Assembly: GCF_003259185.1 (NCBI RefSeq)
Contig: NZ_QGMP01000001.1
Location: 2,232,001 to 2,296,000 of the forward strand
DNA: 64,000 bases
Direction of reading: 5' to 3'
Source: Isoalcanivorax indicus
Lineage (GTDB): Bacteria > Pseudomonadota > Gammaproteobacteria > Pseudomonadales > Alcanivoracaceae
Shown one piece after another: positions 36,707 to 49,113 of the stretch. The translations under genes and the position numbers were made by a program. Numbering within the stretch: the stretch's first letter is position 1; each line of letters begins with the position of its first letter. Below the pieces are notes generated by a model. The model worked only from the letters and a program-made list of their open reading frames with translations. It did no database searches and was not told the origin of the DNA.

Positions 36707-36839
36707 AACGCGATATCCTCAATCATAGGGTCGCGCAAACCTTAGCAGGTCACTCTCTGGCGGTGAAGAATGTATACCCGATAACGGATCCATGATCTGT
36801 ATCAGGGTTTTATTTTCAAGCACAGGCAAGGATTGCAGT

Positions 36840-37988
36840 ATGACACTGGTAACACTCAATATCGGCAGCACGTCGGCCCGATTCGCCTGGTTTGAGGCCC
36901 GCCCCGACGGTTGGCATGTGCAACGTCGGCGCATCGAGGTGCTGCCCACCCAGCCCAAATTCCGGAACGCGGCGCTGGGTGAGCTGGTCGATGCCCTGCC
37001 GCGCGAGGGCAGCATCCTCTATCGCGTGGTGCATGGCGGCAGCGGCCATCGCGGCGAACTGGCGACCCACGACCTGCTCGACGAGCTGGAAAACCTGACC
37101 CCGATGGCACCGCTGCATCAGCCCCCGGTACTCGATACGCTGCGCCGGGCCATGCAGAGTCGTCCGGGTTGCCGGCATATTGTCGTCTACGACAGCCTGC
37201 CCCCCGGCCCACTGCCCGATGCCCTGCGTCATTACCCGCTGCCGGAATCCATTCGCCCCTCCTGGCCCCTGCAGCGCATGGGTTTCCATGGCTTTGCTCA
37301 CCAGTCGCTGCGAGCGCAGTCCTCCCTGCCGCCCGATCCACAGCGGCGGCTGATCACCCTGCAGCTGGGTGGCGGGGTGTCATTGACCGCCTGGCGTGGC
37401 GATCAGATGGTGGACACCTCGATGGGCGCCACCGCGCTGGAAGGTCCGATGATGGGCACCCGCAGCGGCGATATCGATCCGGGCTTGCTGCTGGCACTGA
37501 TCAGCGAAGGCGTGGTCAGTGCCACCAACCTGAGCAGCATCCTGTATCAGGACAGCGGCCTGCTGGGCATGTCCGGCGGTCGCAGCGACCGACCGGACCG
37601 TCTGGACCAGTCCGGCGACCCGCGCGCGATGCGCGCACTGGAGGCCTATCACCATCGATTGCGCCGCTATCTGGGCGGCTTCCTGGGCGTGCTGGGTGGC
37701 TGCGATGAACTGATCATCGGCGGCGGCGCCGGTGAGCAACAGCCCGAGTTGCGGGAGGCCCTGCTGGACACCTTCGGCGAACTGGGCCTGCGTCTGGACC
37801 CGCAGCGCAACCTGGCCGCCACGCCACCGGAGCAGGCCACCAATATCGAGGCCGACGACAGCCGCATCCGCATCCGTGTCGGCCGTGTCGATGAAGAACA
37901 GGAGATGGTCGCCGCCTGCGCTGCAGAGCCCGGCCTGCTACCCGACTTACCCAAGGAGAAAGTGATTCATGACCGCGTCCACGACTGA
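36840..37988 (+). CDS. Divergent acetate kinase-family protein
   Basis: This 382-residue ASKHA kinase starts at MTLVTLNIGSTS with AAGGA upstream. Conserved elements are N7, RVVHGG (62-67), D118, RMGFHGFAH (146-154), TRSGDIDPG (207-215) and the C-terminal RVDEEQEMV. It departs from canonical AckA at signature positions. The N-terminal GSSS-x-K block reads GSTSAR, and the HLGNG block reads QLGGG (Q175, G178), replacing a conserved His and Asn. It probably still phosphorylates acetate or works in reverse on acetyl phosphate, but another acyl substrate is possible. Its 3' end overlaps the phosphoketolase-like gene by 20 bases. The two would convert a ketose phosphate to acetyl phosphate and then acetate plus ATP. 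Confidence 0.82.
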   Translation: MTLVTLNIGSTSARFAWFEARPDGWHVQRRRIEVLPTQPKFRNAALGELVDALPREGSILYRVVHGGSGHRGELATHDLLDELENLTPMAPLHQPPVLDTLRRAMQSRPGCRHIVVYDSLPPGPLPDALRHYPLPESIRPSWPLQRMGFHGFAHQSLRAQSSLPPDPQRRLITLQLGGGVSLTAWRGDQMVDTSMGATALEGPMMGTRSGDIDPGLLLALISEGVVSATNLSSILYQDSGLLGMSGGRSDRPDRLDQSGDPRAMRALEAYHHRLRRYLGGFLGVLGGCDELIIGGGAGEQQPELREALLDTFGELGLRLDPQRNLAATPPEQATNIEADDSRIRIRVGRVDEEQEMVAACAAEPGLLPDLPKEKVIHDRVHD

Positions 37989-40377
37989 CCCGCACCGCGA
38001 CAACGACATCGAAGCCCTGCGCAAGCGCGACCCGGCCTTCGATGCCTGGGCCGCCGGCCATGGCGTGATCCGCCATACCCGGACCACCCAGCAACGCATC
38101 GCGGGTCTGCTCGAACAAGCCCGCGACGAGGCTCAGCGCACGGCCTGGCTGAATGCCTTTCGCGCCGCCGACCAGCTTGCCTGCATGGGCATGTGGCTGG
38201 TGGCCCACATGACCTATGTGCGCCGTCCCCGCCTGGACGGCAGCCCGCTCACCGCCGACGATTTCAAGCCCACGCCGGAAGGCCACACCGGCGGCGCCCT
38301 GAACATGGTGCCCGCCTACACCGGCTACCTGCTGGCCAACACTCTGACCGGCCACACCCGGGCCTGGATGATGGGCCAGGGCCACTGTGTGGCGGCCATT
38401 GATGCCATGAACCTGCTGCTCGACAACATGCTGCCCGCCCATGCCGAGCGCTACGCCCTCACCGATGACGGGCTGGCCCGCTTCACCGGCGATTTCTACC
38501 ACTATGGCGTCAGCCCTGACGGCGCCCCGCTGTCGCCGCTGGGCAGCCATGTCAACGCCCATACCGCCGGGGGCATCAGCGAAGGCGGCTATCTGGGCTT
38601 TGCCGAATTGCAGTATGTGCACATGCCGCTGCCGGGCGATGCCCTGGTCGCCTTCCTCAGCGATGGAGCCTTTGAAGAGCAGCGCGGCAGCGACTGGAGC
38701 CCGCGCTGGTGGCGTGCCGAGGACACCGGCACCGTGTTGCCGGTGATGATTGCCAATGGCCGCCGTATCGACCAGCGCACCAGCATGAAACAGTCCGGCG
38801 GCACGCCCTGGTTCCGTGAGCATCTGGCCCTGAACGGCTTTGACCCGGTGAGTATCGACGGGCGCGACCCTGCAGCGTTTGCCTGGGCACTGATCGACGG
38901 CGAGGCCCGGTTGGCACACCGCAGCCGCCTGCAACGGGAAGGCTCGCTCGATTACCCCTTGCGCCTGCCCTACGTGATCGCTGAAACGGTCAAGGGCTTC
39001 GGTTTTCCCGGCGCGGGCAGCAACGCCGCGCACAACCTGCCGCTGGAAGAGAATCCGGCCCGCGACGAGCAGGCCCGCGAGCGCTTCAACGCCGGCGCCC
39101 GGGAACTGCATGTGCCGCTGGACACGTTGCGGGACGCCATCAGCGCCTTCAACAACCACGACCAGAACGGACGCCCCCGGGAACGCGAGCACCCGCTGGC
39201 CGACCCGGCCCCACGGGCCGCCATTCGTCCGCCACTGACCCCGACCGCCCCCGGCGACAGCGTCTCGCCCATGGCCGCCATCGATGATGCCTTCGTGGCC
39301 GTGGTGCGCGCCAACCCGGACCACCGTGTGCGCGTGGGCAACCCGGATGAAATGCGCAGCAATCGCCTGAATGCCTCACTGGACCTGCTGCGCCACCGCG
39401 TCACCCACCCGGAACCGGGCATTGCCGAATCCCTGCACGGCAGCGTGATCACGGCCCTGAACGAGGAGGCCGTGGTCTGCGCGGCGCTGGCCAACAAGCA
39501 GGGCCTGAACCTGGTGGCCAGCTACGAAGCCTTCGCCGTGAAAATGCTCGGCGCGATGCGCCAGGACATCATTTTTGCCCGCCACAAGCGGGCTGCCGGA
39601 CGGCCTGCACAGTGGCTGTCATGGCCGGTGTTGTGCAGCTCGCACACCTGGGAAAACGGCAAGAACGAGCAGTCGCACCAGGACCCGACCCTGTGCGAAG
39701 CCTGGCTGGGTGAAATGAATGACGTGGCCCCGGTGCTGTTTCCGGTGGACGGTAACAGCGCCGCCCAGGCCCTGCTGGATCTGTATGCCACACGCGGGCG
39801 CCTGGCCGTGATGGTGGTACCGAAGAACGCCCTGCCTGCACAACTGGATGCAAGCCAGGCCAAGCAGCTCAGCGACGATGGCATCCTGTGCCTGCACACG
39901 GATGTGCAGCCGCAGGTGCAGCTGTTTGCCATCGGCGCCTATCAGTTGCTGGAAATGCAGCGCCTGAGCCAGCGTCTGGGCGAGCGCGGCATCGCCCATG
40001 CCCTGTTCGCCCTGCAGGCACCCGGGCGATTCCGCGCCGCCCGCGATGCGGAGGAGGCGCAGAGTGTGCACGATGCCGCCAGCCGGGCACGGCTGGTGCC
40101 GGAATGCGCGGCCCGGGTGTTCCTGTGCCATGGTCGGCCAGAGGTGTTCTCCGGTGTGCTGCGGCCGCTGGATACCGGCGCCCGCAGCCAGTTCCTGGGT
40201 TACCGCAACCGCGGAGGCACCCTGGACACCTTCGGTATGCTGTATGCCAACCAGTGCACCTGGGCCCACGCGGCACACGCGGTCGCCGAGGTATGCGGGC
40301 TGGCACCGGCGGCGCTGTTGACGACGGAGGAGGCTGACGCTGTCAGCCAGCGGGGCAATCCGGACCTGTTGCGGTGA
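37969..40377 (+). CDS. Divergent phosphoketolase (XFP family)
   Basis: This 802-residue ThDP enzyme has the XFP plan: an N-terminal ThDP domain, a central PYR domain (MRSNRLNASLD, CSSHTWENGKNEQSHQDPT) and a C-terminal domain (YRNRGGTLDTFGMLYANQCTWAH). The family cleaves xylulose-5-phosphate or fructose-6-phosphate to acetyl phosphate. It is far from the classical Bifidobacterium type. The EGGELGY signature reads EGGYLGF (205-211) and the GDGE signature reads SDGAFEE (231-237). The first domain reads GHTGGALNMVPAYTGYLLAN. Shine-Dalgarno AAGGAG lies within the end of the acetate-kinase gene, so the two are coupled. Activity on a different sugar phosphate is possible. A bidirectional terminator follows. 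Confidence 0.85.
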   Translation: MTASTTDPHRDNDIEALRKRDPAFDAWAAGHGVIRHTRTTQQRIAGLLEQARDEAQRTAWLNAFRAADQLACMGMWLVAHMTYVRRPRLDGSPLTADDFKPTPEGHTGGALNMVPAYTGYLLANTLTGHTRAWMMGQGHCVAAIDAMNLLLDNMLPAHAERYALTDDGLARFTGDFYHYGVSPDGAPLSPLGSHVNAHTAGGISEGGYLGFAELQYVHMPLPGDALVAFLSDGAFEEQRGSDWSPRWWRAEDTGTVLPVMIANGRRIDQRTSMKQSGGTPWFREHLALNGFDPVSIDGRDPAAFAWALIDGEARLAHRSRLQREGSLDYPLRLPYVIAETVKGFGFPGAGSNAAHNLPLEENPARDEQARERFNAGARELHVPLDTLRDAISAFNNHDQNGRPREREHPLADPAPRAAIRPPLTPTAPGDSVSPMAAIDDAFVAVVRANPDHRVRVGNPDEMRSNRLNASLDLLRHRVTHPEPGIAESLHGSVITALNEEAVVCAALANKQGLNLVASYEAFAVKMLGAMRQDIIFARHKRAAGRPAQWLSWPVLCSSHTWENGKNEQSHQDPTLCEAWLGEMNDVAPVLFPVDGNSAAQALLDLYATRGRLAVMVVPKNALPAQLDASQAKQLSDDGILCLHTDVQPQVQLFAIGAYQLLEMQRLSQRLGERGIAHALFALQAPGRFRAARDAEEAQSVHDAASRARLVPECAARVFLCHGRPEVFSGVLRPLDTGARSQFLGYRNRGGTLDTFGMLYANQCTWAHAAHAVAEVCGLAPAALLTTEEADAVSQRGNPDLLR

Positions 40378-40404
40378 GGTGACGGCCTGAGGTCAGCGAG
40401 AGCA

Positions 40405-40433
40405 TGCCGGGCTGAGCACCGCAAAGCCCGGCA
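40405..40433. terminator. Bidirectional hairpin between convergent operons
   Basis: TGCCGGGCT (40405-40413) and AGCCCGGCA (40425-40433) form a nine-pair stem with an 11-base loop. It separates the phosphoketolase gene (plus) from the P-type ATPase gene (minus). Confidence 0.7.
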
Positions 40434-40447
40434 CGCCTGTAACCCCG

Positions 40448-43141
40448 TCAGCCCTCCCCGGCCCCGCCAAACCGGCGTGCTATGGCCTTGTCGATTTCCA
40501 CCAGCAACGGCACGACCAGCGCCACCGCCGCAGCCTCCAGCCAGTGCGCCGGACTCAGCGCCTGCGACTCGAACAGCGCCTGCATCGGCGGCAGCACCGA
40601 GTACAGCCATTGCAGCACCAGCACCGCAGCCACCGCGATCAGGGCCGGCATCAGTCCGCGCACACTGGGTTCGTGCCACAGGGGCGCGTGCAGGCGGCGG
40701 CAGCAGAACAGGTACCAGACCTCGACAAATACCAGCGTCAGCACGGCCATGTTACGCGCCAGCGTCAGGTCTTCCGCGTAACGCATGAACTGACCGATCA
40801 CCAGCAGCGTGCCGACAACCCCCACCAGCGCCAGGCGGCGCAACAGCAAAGGGGTCACCAGCCCTTCCTGCGGCGATCGCGGCGGGCGCCGCATCAGCCC
40901 GGACTCGCCGTGCTCGAAGGCCAGCGCCAGCGCCAGCGTCACAGCGGTAATCATGTTCACCCACAGGATCTGCACCGGCGTGATCGGCAGCGCTGACATA
41001 CCGATGACCAGCGCCAGCAGCAACACCGCCGCCTGCACCACACTGGTGGGCAAAATGAACTGGATCGCCTTGACGATGTTGTCGTACACCGTGCGCCCGG
41101 CCCTGACCGCCGCCGCAATGGTGGCAAAGTTGTCGTCCGTCAGCACCATGGCCGAGGCATCGCGGGCAGCGTCCGTACCCTTGCGCCCCATGGCCACACC
41201 GATATCGGCGCGCTGCAGGGCCGGCGCATCGTTGACGCCATCGCCGGTCATCGCCACCACCTCGCCACGGGCCTGCAACGCCTCCACCAGGCGCAACTTG
41301 TCGGCCGGGCTGGTGCGCGCATAGACATCCACCTCCACCAGCGCCTCACCCAGCGCAGCATCGTCCAGCGCGGCCATGTCCTTGCCGGTCAGCACCCGTT
41401 CGTGGCGCAGACCAAGCTGCGCGGCAATGGCACCGGCGGTGCGCGGGTTGTCGCCGGTAATCATCTTCACCTGAATGCCGGCGCGGCGGCACTGGGCCAC
41501 CGCCTCAATCGCTTCATGGCGCGGCGGATCGGTGGTGCCGGTCAGGCCCAGGAACACCAGCCCCTGCTCGACATCCGCCGTGCTGATACGGGCGCTGTCG
41601 CCGGGCATCGGCTTCCACGCCAGCCCGAGCACGCGCAAGCCATCGCTCGCCAGGCGCTCGAGCGCCGCATGCCAGTAATCGGTGTCCAGCGGCGCGGGCC
41701 CTTCCGGCTGCTGCTGTTGCGTGCACAGTCCCAGCAGCCTCTCCGGTGCCCCTTTCACCAGCATCAGGCACCCCTCCTCGTGGCGGTTCAGGGTGGCCAT
41801 GTAGAGCCGCTCGGTGGCAAACGGGATGACATCCAGCCGTGGCCAGCGCTCGCTGGCTTCCGCGGGTGACAGACCCGCCTTGCAGGCCAGGGCATACAAC
41901 GCGCCTTCCGTGGGGTCACCGTGCAGCACCCAGTCGTCGCCTTCGTGACTGATATGGGCATCGTTGCACAGCAACGCCACCTGCGAGGCCAGCGTCTTCA
42001 GGGGCAGCACCTCACCGGCATCACCGTCGCCGGCATAATCCACCTCGCCCTGCAGCGCATAGCCCTCGCCGGACACCTCGAAATCACCCGCCGCCGTCAC
42101 CAGCCGCCGGGTCGTCATCTCATTGCGGGTCAGGGTGCCGGTCTTGTCGGAACAGATCACCGTGACCGACCCGAGCACCTCCACCGCTGGCAATTTGCGA
42201 ATCACCGCGCGGGAAGCCGCCATGCGTTGCACGCCGATGGCCAGGGTAATCGTGACCACCGCCGGCAGCCCCTCGGGAATGGCCGCCACGGCCACGCCCA
42301 CCGCCACCCGGAACAGGTCGGCCACGGGCATGCCCACCACCAGATAACCCCACACCATCACCAGCGCGGTGATGGCCAGAATCAGTGCGGCCAACTGCCG
42401 CCCGAACATCCCCAGTGAGCGCGTCAGCGGGGTATCCGGCGCGCTGACGGTGTCCACCATATGGCCGATGCGGCCCAGTTCGCTGTCCGTGCCGGTACCC
42501 ACCACCAGACCGCGCGCGCCACCCGCCGTCACCAGCGCTCCCATCCAGGCCATGCCATGGCGATCCGCCAGCATGGCCTCCCGGGATACCGCCTCTTCGT
42601 GTTTCGCCACCGGCACCGATTCGCCCGTCAGCATCGACTCATCGCAGTGCAGCTCGCGGACTTCAAACAGCCGCAGGTCCGCAGGCACCCGGTCGCCCGC
42701 CGCCAGCAACACCACATCACCGGGCACCAGCGCGCTCGACGGTATCTGCCGCGTCTCCCCGTCGCGCACCACCAGGCACTCCGACACCAGCATCTGCTGG
42801 ATGGCCCGCAGCGCCGCCTCTGCCTTGCCTTCCTGCACAAACCCGACCAGGGCATTGATGATGACCACGGCAGCAATCACCAGCGCGTCCGTGGCGTAGC
42901 CCAGCAACAACGTCACCAGGGCCGCGCCCATCAGCACGTACAACAACACATTGTGGAACTGGCCCAGCAGACGCCGCCAGGCGCTACGCTGGCGCCGGGC
43001 CAGCAGGCGATTTTCGCCATACTGCTCCCTGCGTTTCTGAGCTTCGGCGTCGCTCAACCCGCGTCGGTCTGTGCGGCACGCCTGCATGGCCTCTTCGGCG
43101 GTCAGTGCGTGCCAGGCTGGGGCGTTTTCTGACATGGACAT
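40448..43141 (-). CDS. P-type cation-transporting ATPase, P2-type (Ca/Mg or Na/K-like)
   Basis: This 897-residue inner-membrane pump has all P-type elements: actuator TGES (172-175), PEGLP in M4 (289-293), phosphorylated D332 in CSDKTGTLT, and the hinge TGDGVNDAPAL. About ten TM helices and a C-terminal cation-ATPase domain are present. The PEGLP motif and N-terminal cation_ATPase_N domain place it near SERCA/PMR1-like calcium pumps. Bacterial members of this group move calcium, magnesium or other cations and specificity cannot be read here. Two in-frame ATGs exist (43141 and 43135); the second is better spaced from AAAGGG. It starts six bases after the beta-CASP gene in the same operon. Confidence 0.93.
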   Translation of the reverse strand: MSMSENAPAWHALTAEEAMQACRTDRRGLSDAEAQKRREQYGENRLLARRQRSAWRRLLGQFHNVLLYVLMGAALVTLLLGYATDALVIAAVVIINALVGFVQEGKAEAALRAIQQMLVSECLVVRDGETRQIPSSALVPGDVVLLAAGDRVPADLRLFEVRELHCDESMLTGESVPVAKHEEAVSREAMLADRHGMAWMGALVTAGGARGLVVGTGTDSELGRIGHMVDTVSAPDTPLTRSLGMFGRQLAALILAITALVMVWGYLVVGMPVADLFRVAVGVAVAAIPEGLPAVVTITLAIGVQRMAASRAVIRKLPAVEVLGSVTVICSDKTGTLTRNEMTTRRLVTAAGDFEVSGEGYALQGEVDYAGDGDAGEVLPLKTLASQVALLCNDAHISHEGDDWVLHGDPTEGALYALACKAGLSPAEASERWPRLDVIPFATERLYMATLNRHEEGCLMLVKGAPERLLGLCTQQQQPEGPAPLDTDYWHAALERLASDGLRVLGLAWKPMPGDSARISTADVEQGLVFLGLTGTTDPPRHEAIEAVAQCRRAGIQVKMITGDNPRTAGAIAAQLGLRHERVLTGKDMAALDDAALGEALVEVDVYARTSPADKLRLVEALQARGEVVAMTGDGVNDAPALQRADIGVAMGRKGTDAARDASAMVLTDDNFATIAAAVRAGRTVYDNIVKAIQFILPTSVVQAAVLLLALVIGMSALPITPVQILWVNMITAVTLALALAFEHGESGLMRRPPRSPQEGLVTPLLLRRLALVGVVGTLLVIGQFMRYAEDLTLARNMAVLTLVFVEVWYLFCCRRLHAPLWHEPSVRGLMPALIAVAAVLVLQWLYSVLPPMQALFESQALSPAHWLEAAAVALVVPLLVEIDKAIARRFGGAGEG

Positions 43142-43147
43142 TACCCT

Positions 43148-44557
43148 TTAACGCTGTACTTCATTCAACGGCCAGGGCTCGCCCGGTACCGCAATACTCA
43201 CGTCATGGCCCTGCCCGGCCAGACCTTCTGCCAGGCTTTCCAGGGCCTCTGCCTCGCCATGCACCAGGCGCAGGGCGGGCTCACCACCAATGGCTGACGC
43301 CCAGCGCATCAGTTCCGTGCGCCCGGCATGGGCAGAAAAACCGCCCAGCGTATGCACCTGCGCATGCACCGCATAGCGCTGGCCGAACAGGCGCACCTGC
43401 TTCGCGCCGTCCACCAGTTGCCGGCCCAGCGTCCCGCGCGCCTGAAAGCCCGCAAAGATGATGTGATTGCGTGCCTGCCAGAGACGGTGCTTGAGGTGAT
43501 GGCGGATACGACCGCCAGTGCACATGCCACTACCGGCAATGATGATGGCGCCACGTTCCATGCGGTTGATCTGCATCGAGTCCTCCACGGTGGGTGTGGG
43601 CGACAGTATCGGCAGAAACTGGCTCAGGGTATGGGCACCGAAATGCCGCATCACGCGCTGATCGTCATGATCCAGCGCGTCCAGCCACTGGTCATACAGG
43701 CGTGTCACTTCGATGGCCATGGGGCTGTCCAGAAAGACATGCCAGTTCTTCAGCAACCCTCGGTGGTACAGGCAACCGAGATGGAACAACAGCTCCTGGG
43801 TGCGGCCCACGGCGAAGGCCGGCATCAGGATATTGCCGCCATCGCGCGCCGCCTGCTGGATGATCTCTTCCAGTTCTGCCACGGTGGCATCCTGGGAGCG
43901 GTGGTCCCGGTTGCCATAGGTGCTTTCCATCAGCACCAGATCCGCCACCTCCGGCACTTCCGGCTCGCGCATCAGCACCCGCTCGGAGGCGCCCAGATCA
44001 CCGGAGAACACCAGCCGCCAGGGCCGCTCGCCGCCACGATTGAGCGTGACGATGGCGGAACCGAGAATATGCCCCGCATCAAGAAAACGCAGGGTCAGAT
44101 CACCCTCGATGGCCACCGCCTGATGCCAGGCCACCGGCTGGCAGCACTGCAGCACGGTCAGCACATCATCCATGCTGTAACGGGGCTTGATCTGCCGACT
44201 GCCCGCGCGCCGTCGCCGCGTGTTGGCGCTCTCCAGATCACGCAGGTACAGACTCGCCGCATCTTCGAGCATGATCGCCAACAGGTTGCGGGTGGCCTCG
44301 GTGCAGTAGATCGGCCCGTAAAAGCCCTCGGCCACCAGCAGCGGCAGCAAACCACAATGATCCAGATGCGCGTGGGAGAGCACCACCGCATCGATATCCC
44401 GCGGGCGAAATGCAAAGCGTTCCTTCTGCAGGCGACTGACACTGTCGCCCCCCTGATGCATGCCGCAGTCGAGCAACACACGCGCTGTATCCGTTTCCAG
44501 CAAGTGGCACGAGCCGGTGACTTCGCGGGCCGCACCCAGTGACGTGATCGTGTCCAT
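43148..44557 (-). CDS. MBL-fold hydrolase with beta-CASP and RNA-specificity domains
   Basis: This 469-residue protein has a metallo-beta-lactamase fold with SHAHLDHCG (H62, H64, D66, H67 as zinc ligands). A DAGHILGSA motif, an inserted beta-CASP domain (MPAFAVGRTQELL) and the C-terminal GGFSAHAGRTEL come after. This matches the YSH1/CPSF73-like bacterial group often called RNA-specificity hydrolases, which act as ribonucleases. It is cytoplasmic. AGGAG lies upstream of ATG 44557. It is the second gene of a minus-strand operon after a Kef-type antiporter and before a P-type ATPase. In many proteobacteria such hydrolases cluster with phosphoketolase, acetate kinase and P-type ATPase genes, as here. 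Confidence 0.92.
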   Translation of the reverse strand: MDTITSLGAAREVTGSCHLLETDTARVLLDCGMHQGGDSVSRLQKERFAFRPRDIDAVVLSHAHLDHCGLLPLLVAEGFYGPIYCTEATRNLLAIMLEDAASLYLRDLESANTRRRRAGSRQIKPRYSMDDVLTVLQCCQPVAWHQAVAIEGDLTLRFLDAGHILGSAIVTLNRGGERPWRLVFSGDLGASERVLMREPEVPEVADLVLMESTYGNRDHRSQDATVAELEEIIQQAARDGGNILMPAFAVGRTQELLFHLGCLYHRGLLKNWHVFLDSPMAIEVTRLYDQWLDALDHDDQRVMRHFGAHTLSQFLPILSPTPTVEDSMQINRMERGAIIIAGSGMCTGGRIRHHLKHRLWQARNHIIFAGFQARGTLGRQLVDGAKQVRLFGQRYAVHAQVHTLGGFSAHAGRTELMRWASAIGGEPALRLVHGEAEALESLAEGLAGQGHDVSIAVPGEPWPLNEVQR

Positions 44558-44578
44558 GGTTCTCCTGATATAGACCGC

Positions 44579-46216
44579 TCAGCCGTTATGGCTGCATATC
44601 TGTTGCGCCGCATAATCGGCCGCATCGCGGTACGGCCGCAGAATCTGGTCGATCCCGGCGTCGCGCAGCAACTCGGCGTCCTGCTCGTGATGGATGGTCA
44701 CCGCGATCTTTCCCCGGTACCCCTGAGCCCGCAACGTTTCCGCCAGGTTCTGATTGAGCTTCAGATCCGGAATACTGCTGATGACCCAGCGTACCGCGCC
44801 CAGCTCCAGATGCTCCAGAAAGTCGCGGCTCTCCAGATCACCATAGGCCACGTTCAGCTTCTCGCGGCGCGCCTGACGAATGATTTCCGGATCGAAATCC
44901 AGACCCAGCACACCGACATCGCGCTGGTGCAACTGTTTCACCAGACGGCCACCGTAGCGCCCCAGCCCGAACACCAGCACGCTGGCTTCTTCCAGCCTGG
45001 TCTGCGCCTGCTCGGCCTCCCGGAACGGGTTGCGCCGCTCGAAGGGGCGCAGATAAGGCGCCAGCCAGTCGTACAACTTGCTTGAATAAAGAATCATGTA
45101 AGTGGACAGGGTGATGGTGACAATGCCCACCAGCGTGATGAGCCCGAGGGTATTGTCATCCACATGCCCCAGGGCAATGCCCATGGCCACAAAGATGATG
45201 GAAAACTCGCTGATCTGCGCCACCGTCAACCCCGCCAGGAAACCGGTGCGCCGCCGATACCCCATGATGCCCATGATGACCATCACGATCAGCGGGTTGC
45301 CAATCAGTACGAACACCGCAAAGATCAGTGCCGCACCCAGCTCCTCGCCCAGGGCCGCAAATTCCAGCTGTGAGCCCAGGTGAACGAAAAAGAAAAGCAG
45401 CAGGAAATCACGCACGCTGCTCAGGCGCGCATTGACCGCCTCGCGATAGCGGGTCGAGGCCAGCGAGAAACCCGCCAGGAAAGCGCCCACCTCCTTGCTG
45501 AAGCCGATCATGTCGCCCAGCGCCGCCAGGGAGGTGCCCCAGGCAATGGCAAACACGAGCAGCAATTCCGGCGAACGCGCCAGCAACTCCATCAGACGTG
45601 GCAGCACATAGCGCATCATCACCACCACCAGCACGATGGCCGCCGCCAGCTTGGCGATAATGCCCAGCACCAGCATGCCGGTCTGCTCTGCGTCGATCCC
45701 CTCGCTGGCACTCATGCTGCCCACCACCATCATGGCGATCACCACGGCAATGTCCTGGACAATCAGGAAGCCCATGGCAATACGGCCATGCAGCGAATCG
45801 ATCTCGCGCTTGTCCGAGAGCAACTTGACGATAATGATGGTACTGGAAAAGGTCAGCGCCACAGCGACATACGTCGCCTTGACCCAGTCCATGCCCAGTC
45901 CCAGAGCGATAAAAAAACCGAAAACAATTGTAAAAGCCAGCTGCCCGAGCCCCGTTGCCAGCGCTACCGGGCCAAGATGGCGGACCAGATGCATGTCCAG
46001 CTTCAGGCCGACCACAAACAGCAGCACCGTGACGCCAATCTCGGCCAGCAATTCGATCTCGCTCTCGGCGCTGATCACATTGAGCAGTGCCGGACCAATC
46101 AGGATGCCCACCAGAATGAACGCGACAATCAGTGGCTGGCGCAAGCGCACGGCAATGGCACCCACCACCGCCGAGGCAAACAGCAATGCCGCAAATTCGT
46201 AATACAGATGCTCCAT
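44579..46216 (-). CDS. Kef-type monovalent cation:proton antiporter (CPA2) with TrkA-N domain
   Basis: This 545-residue inner-membrane protein has about 12 TM helices in the first 390 residues. Typical CPA2 stretches are AEIGVTVLLFVVGLKLD, ALTFSSTIIIVKLLSD and FLIVQDIAVVIA. A cytoplasmic TrkA-N domain follows from about residue 410 with the nucleotide motif VLVFGLGRYGG. A TrkA-C domain is lacking. It likely exchanges potassium or sodium for protons and is gated by NAD(H) or a related ligand. It heads the operon with the beta-CASP hydrolase (21 bases downstream) and the P-type ATPase. It diverges from acnA. Confidence 0.9.
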   Translation of the reverse strand: MEHLYYEFAALLFASAVVGAIAVRLRQPLIVAFILVGILIGPALLNVISAESEIELLAEIGVTVLLFVVGLKLDMHLVRHLGPVALATGLGQLAFTIVFGFFIALGLGMDWVKATYVAVALTFSSTIIIVKLLSDKREIDSLHGRIAMGFLIVQDIAVVIAMMVVGSMSASEGIDAEQTGMLVLGIIAKLAAAIVLVVVMMRYVLPRLMELLARSPELLLVFAIAWGTSLAALGDMIGFSKEVGAFLAGFSLASTRYREAVNARLSSVRDFLLLFFFVHLGSQLEFAALGEELGAALIFAVFVLIGNPLIVMVIMGIMGYRRRTGFLAGLTVAQISEFSIIFVAMGIALGHVDDNTLGLITLVGIVTITLSTYMILYSSKLYDWLAPYLRPFERRNPFREAEQAQTRLEEASVLVFGLGRYGGRLVKQLHQRDVGVLGLDFDPEIIRQARREKLNVAYGDLESRDFLEHLELGAVRWVISSIPDLKLNQNLAETLRAQGYRGKIAVTIHHEQDAELLRDAGIDQILRPYRDAADYAAQQICSHNG

Positions 46217-46340
46217 CGGTCCCCCATTGTCCGCCGCTATGGCTCTTCACTATGACTACCAACGATAGTCGCTATTCATGTGGCCTGCATCTGGGCGTAG
46301 TATGAAGGAACCCCCGAAATCCGCGACAAGGGAGCGTGTC

Positions 46341-49085
<2,745 letters not shown>

Positions 49086-49095
49086 ACCGGCAGGG

Positions 49096-49113
49096 CGCCG
49101 CCGTCAGGCGGCG
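49096..49113. terminator. GC-rich hairpin between acnA and the CBS gene
   Basis: CGCCGCC and GGCGGCG pair across a GTCA loop, just after the acnA stop and overlapping the last codons of the convergent CBS-domain gene. There is no T-tract. Confidence 0.45.

Noticed and set aside
33587-36745. A 1052-codon plus-strand open frame
   Set aside because: It runs antisense over the cytochrome and nitronate monooxygenase genes, has no recognisable domain or ribosome site, and is rich in His, Gln and Arg as expected for a shadow of G+C-rich coding DNA.
36707-36839. Possible FNR/Anr box before the acetate kinase gene
   Set aside because: No TTGAT-N4-ATCAA-like site is present in the gap, although low-oxygen control would have been expected for such genes.
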